Source of the DNA: Hespellia sp.
GTDB lineage: Bacteria; Bacillota; Clostridia; Lachnospirales; Lachnospiraceae
Direction: 5' to 3'
DNA length: 64,000 nucleotides
NCBI GenBank assembly: GCA_028689735.1
Contig: JAQVCP010000003.1
Coordinates: forward strand, 37,561-101,560
A model generated the notes under the pieces. The model did no database searches and was not told the DNA's origin. It saw only the letters and a program-made list of their open reading frames with translations. Numbering within the stretch: the stretch's first letter is position 1; each line of letters opens with the position of its first letter. The position numbers and the translations under genes were made by a program. Shown here in pieces: positions 10,557 to 21,366 of this stretch.

Positions 10557-10669
10557 TCTATGTTATTAATGTAAAATATTGTTTTCTTAAGTAAGATGAT
10601 TCCATCAGCTCTGACTGCTGTCAAATGTCGTCCTTAACCCATATCAGTCCACGCCGACATCCCCATAAA

Positions 10670-11659
10670 CTACTCAGACTTCTGATCCTCATGGAATTCA
10701 TAGGACTCTGTGGGTTCGGCTTCAACTACTGCCTGGGAAGGCTCCTGCACTGCCTCATCTGTTCCACTCTGCTCTGTTGTCTGTATCGGCACATCACTGC
10801 TTACCGATATCACTTCCGGCTCCTGCACTGGCACCTCGCCTCCCGGTACTACTGGCTCCTGCACCGGCATCTCTTCACCTTGTTCTTCCGGCTGCTGCGG
10901 ACTTGCCGTCATCGGAGGTATCTCCTGAAAGTCCTGGTATCCCTGCGCCGGGTCATACTTCGGAACCGGACGGTTAAAATATTCTTCAAATTCCGGATGG
11001 AACGGCTTCCTGCTCATCACAAAGAGACAGATGGCCTCATAACACGGAATAAAGATTCCCAATATTGCATGGACGAGTGCCATATTATTGGTAGTGATTC
11101 TGCCGTAAATCTGATAATCTACCAGCAATTTAAGTCCTTTATAAACCGCCTGGTACAATATGCTGATCAGCACAAAGAGAATGATCCAGATAACCATTGC
11201 GCCCAGCGCTCCGCCGGAAATGTTCATATGAGGACCTGAAAGTCCCATAGTCAGACCAAACATCGCCCCGAAGATCATCACATACGAAATCCCAAAAAGT
11301 ATATTCCAGGCAATCGGAAGTACAATCAGCCAGATTCCCGGATTTTTGATACTTTTATTCTTCAGGCGGATATCGTCTGAGACTTCACCCTGCAGGTAGT
11401 ATCTGGCGAACGGAATAAATGCCAGCCATGGATATTCTACCTTCTGGCGCTTCGCCAATTTGTACATTCCCACACCCTTCAAAATATAAAGGACAAGCTT
11501 TGCCACCAGAACCACCAGCAAAAAAATCATATAAACGGCAACAAATGTCAATATGCCGGATCCAATAGAATCCTCCAGCATCGCACTATCATAACTATAT
11601 GTATTCAAGATATCCAATCTCCTTTCAAACTCCTGTATCCAATTACAGCAAACGTCCAC
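10670..11659 (-). CDS. multi-pass membrane protein with Pro/Glu/Val-rich C-terminal tail
   Basis: Several hydrophobic segments (ILTFVAVYMIFLLVVLVAKLVLYI, MVIWIILFVLISILY); tail EVPVQEPEVISVSSDVPIQ. True start may be 11581 (MLEDSIG). Confidence 0.55.
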   Translation of the reverse strand: MDVCCNWIQEFERRLDILNTYSYDSAMLEDSIGSGILTFVAVYMIFLLVVLVAKLVLYILKGVGMYKLAKRQKVEYPWLAFIPFARYYLQGEVSDDIRLKNKSIKNPGIWLIVLPIAWNILFGISYVMIFGAMFGLTMGLSGPHMNISGGALGAMVIWIILFVLISILYQAVYKGLKLLVDYQIYGRITTNNMALVHAILGIFIPCYEAICLFVMSRKPFHPEFEEYFNRPVPKYDPAQGYQDFQEIPPMTASPQQPEEQGEEMPVQEPVVPGGEVPVQEPEVISVSSDVPIQTTEQSGTDEAVQEPSQAVVEAEPTESYEFHEDQKSE

Positions 11660-11714
11660 AAACAGCCGGCACTGCCGGTTGTCTGTGAACGCCCCCTGTT
11701 CCTAAAAACACCTC

Positions 11715-14183
11715 TTACTGCTCTGGTGTCACTGTTACTTTCTTTAGTTTCCAGATATCAGAAACATATTCTTCAATGGTTCTGTCCGATGTAAACTTAC
11801 CACAGCAGGCGGTATTCATCATCGCGATCTTAGACCACTTGTTCTCATCACGGTACGCTGCTTCAACGCGTCTCTGTGCGTCTGCATAAGAACGGAAGTC
11901 CTTCAGGATGAAGTAGGTATCCGGTCTGTCTGAACAGTTTATATTCAGAAGAGCATCGTAAAGATTCTTGTACATGCTGTGATCGCCGTTGGAGTAGGTT
12001 CCATCCATCAGCTGATCCACAATGCGTTTGATATCCCAGTCATTGAAGTAGATATCTGTCGGGTTGTAGCCACCATTCTGCTCGTAATTGATAACCTCGT
12101 CAGAACTCAGTCCGAAGATAAATGCATTCTCAGAACCAACCTCTTCCACGATCTCTACATTTGCCCCGTCCATAGTTCCGAGAGTCGGTGCACCATTCAG
12201 CATGAACTTCATGTTACCTGTACCGGAAGCTTCCTTAGATGCTGTAGAAATCTGCTCGCTGACATCTGCTGCCGCAAAGATCAACTCAGCATTCGATACA
12301 CGGTAATCCTCGATGAAGACTACTTTGATCTTGCCGTTGATGCTTCTGTCATTGTTCACGACATCTGCAACCGAGTTGATGAGCTTGATCGTCTCTTTCG
12401 CTCTCTGGTATCCGGCTGCGGCCTTCGCTCCGAAGATAAATGTTCTTGGATAGAAGGACATCTCCGGGTGCTCTTTAATCTGGTTGTACAGATACATTAC
12501 ATGTAAAATGTTAAGCAGCTGACGTTTGTACTCATGCAGACGCTTTACCTGTACGTCGAAGATAGAACGTGGATCTACTTCGATACCATTGTGTTTTAAA
12601 ATGTATGCTGCAAGACGCTCTTTGTTCTTATACTTGATCTGCATGAACTCACGGCGCGCGTTCTCATCATTTACCAGTGGCTTTAAGTTCGCCATCTTAG
12701 AAAGATCTGTAATCCAGCCGTCACCGATTCTGTCTGTGATCCAGTCAGCAAGCAGTGGATTGGCATGCATAAGGAAACGTCTCTGTGTGATACCGTTTGT
12801 CTTATTGTTGAACTTCTCAGGCATCATCTCATAGAAATCTTTTAATTCCTGGTTCTTTAAAATCTCTGTGTGAAGTCTTGCAACTCCATTGACAGAGTAT
12901 CCTGCTGCGATCGCAAGATGAGCCATCTTCACCTGTCCGTCACGTAAAATTGCCATCTTTGCAACCTTCTGTTCGTTGCCCGGATACATTTCTCTGATCT
13001 TGTTCACAAAGCGACGGTCGATTTCCTGCACGATCTGGTAGATACGTGGAAGCAGTTTGGAGAAGAGGTCGATTGGCCATTTCTCAAGTGCTTCTGCCAT
13101 GATGGTATGGTTTGTGTATGCAACCGTTTTTGTTGTGACATCCCATGCTTCTTCCCATGTCAGACCTTCCTGATCGATAAGAAGTCTCATCAGCTCTGCA
13201 ACGGATACGGTTGGGTGTGTATCGTTCATCTGGATGGTAACTTTTTCGTATAACTTTTTCACATCAACGTGTTTCTTTTTATATTTTACAAGCATTGCCT
13301 GTAAGCTGGCAGAAATGAAGAAATACTGCTGTTTGAGACGAAGCTCTTTTCCTGCGTAATGATTGTCGTTCGGGTAAAGTACCTCAACGATATTCTTTGC
13401 AAGGTTCTCCTGCTCTACTGCTTTGTGGTAATCTCCACGGTCAAATGAATCCAGCTGGAAGTCAGTGATTGCCTTTGCGTCCCAGATACGGAGTGTGTTG
13501 ACTACATGGTTGCCGTAACCAACAATTGGCATATCATATGGGATTGCAAGTACGGACTCGTAGTTCTCCTGGATGAACTTATCCTTGCCAGTTACCGGGT
13601 CCTTCTCGAAACGGATGTCTCCGCCGAAACGTACTTCCTTCGCATATTCTTCTCTGCGCAGTTCAAATGGATTTCCCTCTTTTAACCAGTTATCCGGTGT
13701 CTCGATCTGATAACCGTTCTCGATCTTCTGTTTGAACATACCGTAACGATAACGGATACCACAACCATATGCAGGGTAGTTCAATGTTGCAAGAGAATCT
13801 AAGAAGCAGGCAGCAAGACGGCCGAGACCTCCGTTACCAAGTGCTGCATCCGGCTCTTCATCCTCGATGACATTGAGGTCGATTCCCATCTCATCCAGTG
13901 CTTCCTGAACCTCTTTGTAAGCTGTCATATTGATCAGGTTGTTGCCAAGTGCTCTACCCATAAGGAATTCCATTGACATGTAGTAAACAGTCTTCGGATC
14001 CTCTTTGTCATATGTCTCCTGTGTAGCAAGCCAGTCATCAATGATGGCCTCCTTTATCGCATAAGACACTGCCTGGAATAACTGCTGAGGTGTTGCCTCA
14101 TCCACATTCTTTCGGTACAGTCTTCTTACGTTCTTCTTCACATCACTCTTAAATGCTTCCTTCTCAAATCTTTCGTTATACAT
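11715..14183 (-). CDS. glgP: glycogen/starch/alpha-glucan phosphorylase
   Basis: 822 aa; KTVYYMSMEFLMGRALGNNL, ALGNGGLGRLAACFLDS, EASGTGNMKFMLNGAPTLGTMDGANVE (PLP site). Confidence 0.96.
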   Translation of the reverse strand: MYNERFEKEAFKSDVKKNVRRLYRKNVDEATPQQLFQAVSYAIKEAIIDDWLATQETYDKEDPKTVYYMSMEFLMGRALGNNLINMTAYKEVQEALDEMGIDLNVIEDEEPDAALGNGGLGRLAACFLDSLATLNYPAYGCGIRYRYGMFKQKIENGYQIETPDNWLKEGNPFELRREEYAKEVRFGGDIRFEKDPVTGKDKFIQENYESVLAIPYDMPIVGYGNHVVNTLRIWDAKAITDFQLDSFDRGDYHKAVEQENLAKNIVEVLYPNDNHYAGKELRLKQQYFFISASLQAMLVKYKKKHVDVKKLYEKVTIQMNDTHPTVSVAELMRLLIDQEGLTWEEAWDVTTKTVAYTNHTIMAEALEKWPIDLFSKLLPRIYQIVQEIDRRFVNKIREMYPGNEQKVAKMAILRDGQVKMAHLAIAAGYSVNGVARLHTEILKNQELKDFYEMMPEKFNNKTNGITQRRFLMHANPLLADWITDRIGDGWITDLSKMANLKPLVNDENARREFMQIKYKNKERLAAYILKHNGIEVDPRSIFDVQVKRLHEYKRQLLNILHVMYLYNQIKEHPEMSFYPRTFIFGAKAAAGYQRAKETIKLINSVADVVNNDRSINGKIKVVFIEDYRVSNAELIFAAADVSEQISTASKEASGTGNMKFMLNGAPTLGTMDGANVEIVEEVGSENAFIFGLSSDEVINYEQNGGYNPTDIYFNDWDIKRIVDQLMDGTYSNGDHSMYKNLYDALLNINCSDRPDTYFILKDFRSYADAQRRVEAAYRDENKWSKIAMMNTACCGKFTSDRTIEEYVSDIWKLKKVTVTPEQ

Positions 14184-14186
14184 AAA

Positions 14187-17100
14187 TTACACCCTTTCCA
14201 CACCAATCATTACATGCTCGCCATTGATGTTCCACTCTTTTGTAAATCCAGTTGGATTTCCTTTCGTTACTGCTTCTGCCAATACTTCACTGCCGATGTC
14301 ATCTCCATGTGCTGCAAAGACTGCTTCCACCTTGTCGCTGCCCTCATGGGTAATTCTGATCTTGTCCATTACCTCAAATCCGGCCTCTTTTCTCATTGTC
14401 TGAACCTTGCTGATAATTTCTCTTACGAAGCCCTCTTCCAGAAGCTCTGGTGTCAGGTTTGTATCAAGCACAACGGTAATTCCGTTGTCGTTCTCTGAAA
14501 CGTAGCCCGGCATCTGTGCGGTGTCAATCAGAAGGTCTTCCTTGAGAAGTACTACTTCCTCACCATTCACCGACAACTTAAGCTCTCCGGTCTCATTGAC
14601 CTCATCCATGGCGGTATTTCCGTCGAGAGAATCCAGCGCCTGCTTGATGCCTCCTAACAGTTTACCATATTTTGGTCCAACTGTCTTCAATTGTGGTTTA
14701 AAACTATATGAAGTAAATGTACGGACATCATCCGTAAAGTTAACTTTCTTTACATTCAGCTCTTCTGTCACAATTGCCTGATAGAACTCAGAGAGTTCAA
14801 ATTCAGCCTTCACGAACATCTGGCCAATGGGCTGGCGGTTCTTGATATTCGCTGTGTTACGGCAGGCACGTCCCATAACAACAAGCTTCAATACATTTTC
14901 CATGTTCTCTTCCAGCTCTTTGTCGATGTGTGATTCATCAGCAACAGGGAAGTCACAAAGGTGGATACTTTCCGGAGCTTCCTTGTCAATGGAGCATACC
15001 AGATTCCGGTAAATCTCCTCTGTCATAAACGGAATCATCGGTGCTGCCACCTTGGAAACGGTTACCAGCGCAGTGTAAAGTGTCATGTAAGCATTGATCT
15101 TATCCTGCTCCATTCCCTTCGCCCAGAAACGCTCTCTGCTTCGGCGTACATACCAGTTACTCATATCATCCACAAATTCCTGGAGTGCTCTTGCCGACTC
15201 CGGAATCCGGTAGTTCTCCAGATTATTGTCCACCGTCTTGATCAGCGTGTTCATCTTGGACAGTAACCATTTATCCATAATTGGAAGCTTGTCATAATCT
15301 AATGTATATTTTGTTGCATCGAATTCATCGATATTTGCATACAGTACGAAGAATGCGTAGGTGTTCCAAAGGGTACCCATGAACTTACGCTGCCCTTCCA
15401 TCACGGCTTTTCCGTGGAAACGGTTCGGCAGCCATGGAGCGGAATTCACATAGAAATACCAGCGGATTGCGTCTGCACCATATTCGTTCAATGCTGCAAA
15501 TGGATCGACTGCATTTCCCTTGGACTTACTCATCTTCTGTCCATTTTCATCCTGCACATGTCCGAGAACGATAACGTTCTTATAAGGTGCTTCGTTGAAA
15601 ATGAGTGTCGAGATCGCAAGCAGTGAGTAGAACCATCCGCGCGTCTGGTCCACCGCCTCAGAAATAAAGTTGGCCGGGAACTGCTGCTCGAATAACTCTT
15701 TATTTTCAAATGGATAGTGATGCTGTGCAAATGGCATGGATCCCGAATCGAACCAGCAGTCGATTACTTCCGGTACCCTGTGCATCTGCCCGCCACATTC
15801 CGGACAAGTGATGGTCACGTCATCGATGTATGGGCGGTGAAGCTCAATCTCGTCCGGACAATTATCCGACATAGACTTCAGCTCTTCAATGCTTCCGATG
15901 GAGTGCTGGTGTCCGCATTCACATTCCCACACATTCAGAGGAGTTCCCCAGTAACGGTTCCGACTGATTCCCCAGTCCTGAACGTTCTCGATCCAGTCAC
16001 CGAAACGTCCTTTTCCGATGCTCTCCGGAATCCAGTTGATGGTGTTGTTATTGGCAATGAGGTCATCCTTTACTTCTGTCATCTTGATGAACCAGGATTC
16101 TCTTGCATAATAAATCAGTGGTGTATCACAACGCCAGCAGTGTGGATACTCATGCTCGAATTTCGGAGCGTCAAATAACTGGTTGTTCTTCTCCAGATCA
16201 GCCAGAATCAGCTTGTCTGCATCTTTTACGAACACACCTTCATATGGAGTCTCTGCTGTCATATCACCCTTACCGTCTACGAACTGTACAAACGGAAGGT
16301 CATAGCTGCGTCCGATTCGTCCATCATCCTCACCAAATGCTGGTGCGATATGAACGATACCGGTACCGTCTGACATAGTAACGTAGTTGTCACATGTTAC
16401 GAAATGAGCTTTCTTGCGCTGTTTCTCAGCGACTTCTCCGGCACATGCAAAGAGTGGTTCGTATTCCTTGTACTCTAAATCCTTGCCACTGTAAGTCTCT
16501 AATACTTCATAAGCTGCGGTTCCATTCTCCTTATCTGCAAGTTTTCCAAGTACAGTATCAAGCAGTGCCTGTGCCATATAATAGGTAAATCCGTCTGCTG
16601 CCTTTACCTTGCAGTAAGTCTCGTCCGGGTTCACACAAAGTGCGGTATTGGATGGCAAGGTCCAAGGTGTGGTTGTCCATGCAAGAAAATATGCATCCTC
16701 TCCAATCACCTTAAAACGGACGATCGCGGAACGTTCTTTGACAGTCTTGTAACCTTGGGCAACTTCCTGTGCAGAAAGCGGTGTCCCACAACGAGGACAA
16801 TAAGGAACCACCTTGAAGCCTTTGTAAAGAAGTCCCCTGTCCCAGATCTTCTTCAGTGCCCACCATTCAGACTCGATAAAATTGTTGTCATAGGTTACAT
16901 ATGGCTCGTCCATATCTGCCCAGAAACCAACGGTACCGGAAAAATCTTCCCACATCCCCTTGTATTTCCAGACACTCTCCTTACACTGATCGATGAATGG
17001 CTCCAGACCGTATTCCTCAATCTGATCCTTTCCATCTAAGCCAAGAGCCTTCTCAACCTCCAGCTCTACCGGAAGTCCGTGGGTATCCCATCCGGCCTTT

Positions 17101-17342
17101 CTCGGAACCATGTACCCCTTCATGGTACGGTATCTCGGAATCATATCCTTGATAACACGGGTCAGAACGTGACCGATATGCGGCTTACCATTTGCTGTCG
17201 GAGGACCATCGTAAAAGGTGTAAGTCTCTCCCTCTTTGCGGTTATCCATGCTTTTCTTGAAAATGTCATTGTCTTCCCAGAACTTTTCTACTTCTTTTTC
17301 TCTGTCTACGAATTTTAAATCTGTAGATACTTTGTTATACAT
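14187..17342 (-). CDS. ileS: isoleucyl-tRNA synthetase
   Basis: DGPPTANGKPHIGHVLT (HIGH), DENGQKMSKSKGNAVDP (KMSKS), VEVEKALG; start MYNKVSTDLKF at 17342. Confidence 0.96.
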   Translation of the reverse strand: MYNKVSTDLKFVDREKEVEKFWEDNDIFKKSMDNRKEGETYTFYDGPPTANGKPHIGHVLTRVIKDMIPRYRTMKGYMVPRKAGWDTHGLPVELEVEKALGLDGKDQIEEYGLEPFIDQCKESVWKYKGMWEDFSGTVGFWADMDEPYVTYDNNFIESEWWALKKIWDRGLLYKGFKVVPYCPRCGTPLSAQEVAQGYKTVKERSAIVRFKVIGEDAYFLAWTTTPWTLPSNTALCVNPDETYCKVKAADGFTYYMAQALLDTVLGKLADKENGTAAYEVLETYSGKDLEYKEYEPLFACAGEVAEKQRKKAHFVTCDNYVTMSDGTGIVHIAPAFGEDDGRIGRSYDLPFVQFVDGKGDMTAETPYEGVFVKDADKLILADLEKNNQLFDAPKFEHEYPHCWRCDTPLIYYARESWFIKMTEVKDDLIANNNTINWIPESIGKGRFGDWIENVQDWGISRNRYWGTPLNVWECECGHQHSIGSIEELKSMSDNCPDEIELHRPYIDDVTITCPECGGQMHRVPEVIDCWFDSGSMPFAQHHYPFENKELFEQQFPANFISEAVDQTRGWFYSLLAISTLIFNEAPYKNVIVLGHVQDENGQKMSKSKGNAVDPFAALNEYGADAIRWYFYVNSAPWLPNRFHGKAVMEGQRKFMGTLWNTYAFFVLYANIDEFDATKYTLDYDKLPIMDKWLLSKMNTLIKTVDNNLENYRIPESARALQEFVDDMSNWYVRRSRERFWAKGMEQDKINAYMTLYTALVTVSKVAAPMIPFMTEEIYRNLVCSIDKEAPESIHLCDFPVADESHIDKELEENMENVLKLVVMGRACRNTANIKNRQPIGQMFVKAEFELSEFYQAIVTEELNVKKVNFTDDVRTFTSYSFKPQLKTVGPKYGKLLGGIKQALDSLDGNTAMDEVNETGELKLSVNGEEVVLLKEDLLIDTAQMPGYVSENDNGITVVLDTNLTPELLEEGFVREIISKVQTMRKEAGFEVMDKIRITHEGSDKVEAVFAAHGDDIGSEVLAEAVTKGNPTGFTKEWNINGEHVMIGVERV

Positions 17343-17420
17343 AGCAATTCTCCCTTTCTTTTTCGATATCTGTAACGGGGTGTTGTTTGTGCTTCGTTTC
17401 CATATCCCCCACACCTATAA

Positions 17421-17453
17421 AAAGAGCTCCCGTCCTGTAAAAGGACGAGAGCT
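17421..17453 (-). terminator. T-box intrinsic terminator
   Basis: Minus strand CAGCTCTCGTCCTTTTACAGGACGGGAGCTCTTTTT: long GC stem plus T run. Confidence 0.85.
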
Positions 17454-17680
17454 GAAAAGTCTTCGTTATACCACCAATTACAACATACCATCATATGTGT
17501 TCCCTGTAACGGTGGAATCCCGGCTAACGCTTACACATTGAAATTGACACCAAACTGCTTTCAACTTTCAGCATTGCAACTCGGAAGTGATTTTTGAACG
17601 GAACTTACTCGTATCAGGCTCCCACCATCCCTGACTCGCTTAAACTTTCTGAAAGGCTCTACTGTCTTCGTCATCGTTTT
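17421..17680 (-). ncRNA. T-box leader (Ile, specifier AUC) upstream of ileS
   Basis: Minus strand: CGATGACGAAGACAGTAGAGCC (5' stem I region), AAATCACTTCCGAG (specifier ATC at 17589-17591), AATTGGTGGTATAACGAAG (T-box-like bulge region), then GAGCTCTCGTCC-TTTTACA-GGACGGGAGCTCTTTTT terminator. Confidence 0.85.
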
Positions 17681-17868
17681 TATCATATGCATGAGTCCCA
17701 ACGAAATAAATCAGGACACATCTTGTGTATCTGCTGTCTGGAAAACCGGAAAAAAAGAATCATTCCCATGTCCCTGATCGGCATACTACATGCTCTGATA
17801 TTATAGATAAAAACTGTCTGAAAGTCAAGGATAAAGCTTATTTATACACTAAATAGACCAAAACCGGT

Positions 17869-17920
17869 CAAACGGATATCTGCAATCCGCTTCGTTGCTT
17901 ATTGGATAAGATTAAACCCT
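17869..17920. repeat. dispersed palindromic repeat copy 1
   Basis: CAAACGGATATCTGCAATCCGCTTCGTTGCTTATTGGATAAGATTAAAC. Confidence 0.7.
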
Positions 17921-19459
17921 TCCAGATGCCACATCATCGAATTCCTGCAGCATCTCCTCAGAAGGCGCCTCTGTACAAAGACTCACCACCACAATCAGAA
18001 TAAGGCTCAGGAAAAATCCAATCAGCAGCGAATAAATTCCAGTCACTGTCCCCAGTGTCTGACCGCCAACAATCGGCAGATAATCCCAAATCAGCACCGT
18101 TACCCCACCGGACACGATACCAGTAACCGCGCCCTTTAGATTCGTCCGTTTCCAGAATAGAGACATCAGAACAATCGGTCCAAACGCTGAGCCAAGGCCT
18201 GCCCACGCGTCCGATACCAGCGTCATGATGGAACTGTTCGGATCCCATGCAATCAGATAAGCCAGAACTGCAACGACCGCAACCGTAATACGGCTGACTA
18301 CCAGAACCGTCTCCTCCTTCGCATCCTTCTTTACTACACCCTTGTAAATATCCTGGGACACCGCCGATGCAGTCACCAAAAGCTGCGAATCTGCAGTAGA
18401 CATAATCGCCGCAAGGATTCCGCAGAGGAAAATTCCACCGATAAACGCAAGCTGATAATGCTCTGTAAATACCTTCGTAATCATCGCCATAAAGACACTC
18501 TCTGTAGAAGCCGCACCCTCTGTTCCAAGTACAATCGGATACATAAACGCACGTCCGATGACACCGATAAAGATTGCCATTCCAAGGGAAACCGCAACCC
18601 AGATAATTGCAATTACCTTGGACTTCTTCAATTCCTTCTCATCACGGACTGCCATAAAACGAACCAGAATATGTGGCATACCACAGTAGCCAAGTCCCCA
18701 TGCAAGCTGTGACAGAATACTGATAAATGACAGTGGCTCCCCGTTGCTCTCCATAAGGTTCAGGAAGGATGCACTGCCGCCAGTCACGCCACTCTGATCC
18801 AGAATAGAGACCAAATTGCCGGAACCAACAATGCCAAATGCAAGGATCGGCACGATCATCAGTCCTACCAGCATCAGAAGTCCCTGGATAAAGTCTGTCA
18901 CGCACACTGCCATGAATCCCCCCATAAATGTGTAAGCCAGAATTACAAACGCACCGATTGTCAGCGCGATATGATAATCAAGACCGAATACTGTGTTAAA
19001 CAGTTTCCCGCCGGATGCCAGTGCTGATGCAGTATATACCAGGAAGAAAATGGCAATTACAATAGAAGAAACCAAAAGCAGAATATTCTTCTTATCATGA
19101 TATCTGTTACCAAAGAATTCCGGCAGCGTCAGTGAATTGTTGGCACGTATCGTATATTTTCTAAGTCTTCCTGAAATCACCACCCAGTTAAATACCGTTC
19201 CAAGGAACAATCCAATGGCGATCCATGCCTGTCCTGTTCCCATCGCGTACACTGCTCCGGGCAGTCCCATCAGCAGCCAGCCGCTCATGTCAGAAGCCTG
19301 CGCCGACATCGCAGCCACCCATCCACTCAGTCCACGTCCTCCAAGGAAATAATCCTCTGTGTTACTAGTCTTCTTCATATAGATGCCACCAATCACAATC
19401 ATCAGCATAAGATAGCAGACAAATGCAATCAAGATAGCAATAATATCCGAGTTACTCAT
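17912..19459 (-). CDS. putP: sodium/proline symporter (SSS family)
   Basis: MSNSDIIAILIAFVCYLMLMIVIGGIYMKKTSNTEDYFLGGRGLSGWVAAMSAQASDMSGWLLMGLPGAVY, PutP-type. Confidence 0.93.
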   Translation of the reverse strand: MSNSDIIAILIAFVCYLMLMIVIGGIYMKKTSNTEDYFLGGRGLSGWVAAMSAQASDMSGWLLMGLPGAVYAMGTGQAWIAIGLFLGTVFNWVVISGRLRKYTIRANNSLTLPEFFGNRYHDKKNILLLVSSIVIAIFFLVYTASALASGGKLFNTVFGLDYHIALTIGAFVILAYTFMGGFMAVCVTDFIQGLLMLVGLMIVPILAFGIVGSGNLVSILDQSGVTGGSASFLNLMESNGEPLSFISILSQLAWGLGYCGMPHILVRFMAVRDEKELKKSKVIAIIWVAVSLGMAIFIGVIGRAFMYPIVLGTEGAASTESVFMAMITKVFTEHYQLAFIGGIFLCGILAAIMSTADSQLLVTASAVSQDIYKGVVKKDAKEETVLVVSRITVAVVAVLAYLIAWDPNSSIMTLVSDAWAGLGSAFGPIVLMSLFWKRTNLKGAVTGIVSGGVTVLIWDYLPIVGGQTLGTVTGIYSLLIGFFLSLILIVVVSLCTEAPSEEMLQEFDDVASGRV

Positions 19460-19644
19460 TTCTCATCCTCCTTTTTTCTCTGGCATCATCCCTCCTCAAA
19501 TTTGCTTTAGCAAATGGTCTGACGCCGCATGTCAAGTTTTCATTGAGAACCTGACACAACCTTTCTCTCACTTTACTTCTCTAAATCATTAAAATATTAA
19601 CCCTTACATTATCTAGGAAAACGTCCATTTTGTCAACCTTGAAA

Positions 19645-19702
19645 GTAAAAGGCCAGCCCCTGCCAGTCAGCTTTTCCATACCAACTCACAGGGGCCAGCC
19701 CC
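19645..19702 (-). terminator. putative intrinsic terminator downstream of the D-Ala-D-Ala carboxypeptidase gene
   Basis: Minus strand GGCTGGCCCCTG ... CAGGGGCTGGCCTTTTACTTT. Confidence 0.6.
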
Positions 19703-19720
19703 CATTCATATTTTCCTTAT

Positions 19721-21325
19721 TCACTTCCGTGTCGTTCTCTCTGGGTGGTCCCGACGCTCTGCTTCTCTTCTCTTACGCATCTGTGCTCTTCTTCTCTGCC
19801 TCATTTTTCGTTTTCTGTAACTCACATACCGAATCCAGATGAACAACAGTACTGCCAACACAACCACCGCTGCCAGAATCACCTTGACAAAAAGCGGCAG
19901 CTCGAATCCACTGCTTTTTGTATCGGAATCCGCACTTTTTCCTTCGGTAGGGGTAAAGTTCGCACTGGTCAGCTTTTCATAATAAGAATCACTCAGCACG
20001 ATATCTGCTGTCCCGACATTCTGTCCCTCATACGTATAAGAAATCGTTCCCTGCTTATCCTTGCTGTTCTTGTTGTACTCGATTTCTGAATCCAGACTTG
20101 AAAAATCTACACCATTTGGCACGACAACATAGGCATCCTGATTCACGAATTCTTTGATCTTATCTGACTTCTCCTGATCTTTTAGAGTTATCTTGCTAAA
20201 ATTATTAAAAGCATAATCCATCATCGCCGCCGTATCTGTGTAGGTAACCCCGCCATAAGACCTCAGGTTCACCGCAACCAACTGAAGTTCATTGTTGTCG
20301 GCCATGGTCACCAGCGTCGTATGCGCCTGATCTGTATAACCGGTCTTTCCACCGGTACAGTTCGCATAATAGTACTGATTTTCAGGCCAGAGCATCTTGT
20401 GGTTCTGTTGTACCCACCGCGTCTCAGCCGTCAGATTCGTTGCCGGAATCTCATAGCTCAAAGTCTGGGTGATTTTCCGAAACTCATCAAACTTATATAC
20501 TGCTGCCCCGATTCGTGCCATATCATGTGCAGTTGTATAATGGTCCTTGTCATGAAGTCCGTTCGCATTCATCCAGTGTGAATTTTCACATCCGATTTCT
20601 TCTGCCGTAGTATTCATTGCATCGATAAATGTCTGATATCCCCCGTTTAACCGGGTCGTTCCGACACTCTCAGCCACCGCATAAGAGACCTCATTTGCAG
20701 AAGCAAGAAGCACACCGTAAAAAGCATTTTCCAGAGTAAGCTCTTCTCCCGCTTTCATACCGATGCTGGCGTCTCCAGACTCCAGAAAGGAGATGCAGTC
20801 ATCTGTAAAGGTAACCTTATCCGTAACCTCTGCATTTTTCAATGCAACCAACACTGTCAGAAGCTTGGTAATACTTGCCGGATAGTGCTTCTCATCGATA
20901 TTTTTTCCAAACAGTACCGCCCCACTATTCATATCCATCACAATCGCTGATTGTGCATAAACCGATGGTCCCTGCGGCCAGTTCTCAATTGAATTTGTAT
21001 TAATTGGCTCAGCGTAGACATAATCCTCTTCCGCCTGCCGCTGCTCCGGCGTCTGCGTCAACACAGTGTCATCCAGCTGCGAGGGATCCAGGGTCACAGT
21101 GCTTCCATCTTCAATTGTGCCCGTCACGCCAGCTGATGATGATGTTCCGCCTGCCGCGGCTTCTGTCCCCGCCGCTCCCGTATCTGTTGCAGTTGTAGAG
21201 TCTGGAGTGCTTCCGTCCGTTGCAAATGCTGTCGTCCCCGACCCCATACTTACTATAGATGTCACTAACAATCCAAGGAGTGCATGCTTCAGATGCCCCC
21301 GATATCTTCTCGAAAAATGATTCAT
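19721..21325 (-). CDS. serine-type D-Ala-D-Ala carboxypeptidase (S11, DacF-like)
   Basis: SITK (SxxK), SAN (SxN), KTGYTDQA (KTG); signal peptide, C-term TM with very basic tail (YRKRKMRQRRRAQMRKRREAERRD). Confidence 0.93.
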   Translation of the reverse strand: MNHFSRRYRGHLKHALLGLLVTSIVSMGSGTTAFATDGSTPDSTTATDTGAAGTEAAAGGTSSSAGVTGTIEDGSTVTLDPSQLDDTVLTQTPEQRQAEEDYVYAEPINTNSIENWPQGPSVYAQSAIVMDMNSGAVLFGKNIDEKHYPASITKLLTVLVALKNAEVTDKVTFTDDCISFLESGDASIGMKAGEELTLENAFYGVLLASANEVSYAVAESVGTTRLNGGYQTFIDAMNTTAEEIGCENSHWMNANGLHDKDHYTTAHDMARIGAAVYKFDEFRKITQTLSYEIPATNLTAETRWVQQNHKMLWPENQYYYANCTGGKTGYTDQAHTTLVTMADNNELQLVAVNLRSYGGVTYTDTAAMMDYAFNNFSKITLKDQEKSDKIKEFVNQDAYVVVPNGVDFSSLDSEIEYNKNSKDKQGTISYTYEGQNVGTADIVLSDSYYEKLTSANFTPTEGKSADSDTKSSGFELPLFVKVILAAVVVLAVLLFIWIRYVSYRKRKMRQRRRAQMRKRREAERRDHPERTTRK

Positions 21326-21366
21326 AGTCCTATTCTTCTCCTCAATTATGATATACTCCGCATCTT

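Noticed and set aside
17594-17806. 70-aa plus-strand ORF upstream of ileS
   Set aside because: Lies antisense to the T-box leader; no coding support.
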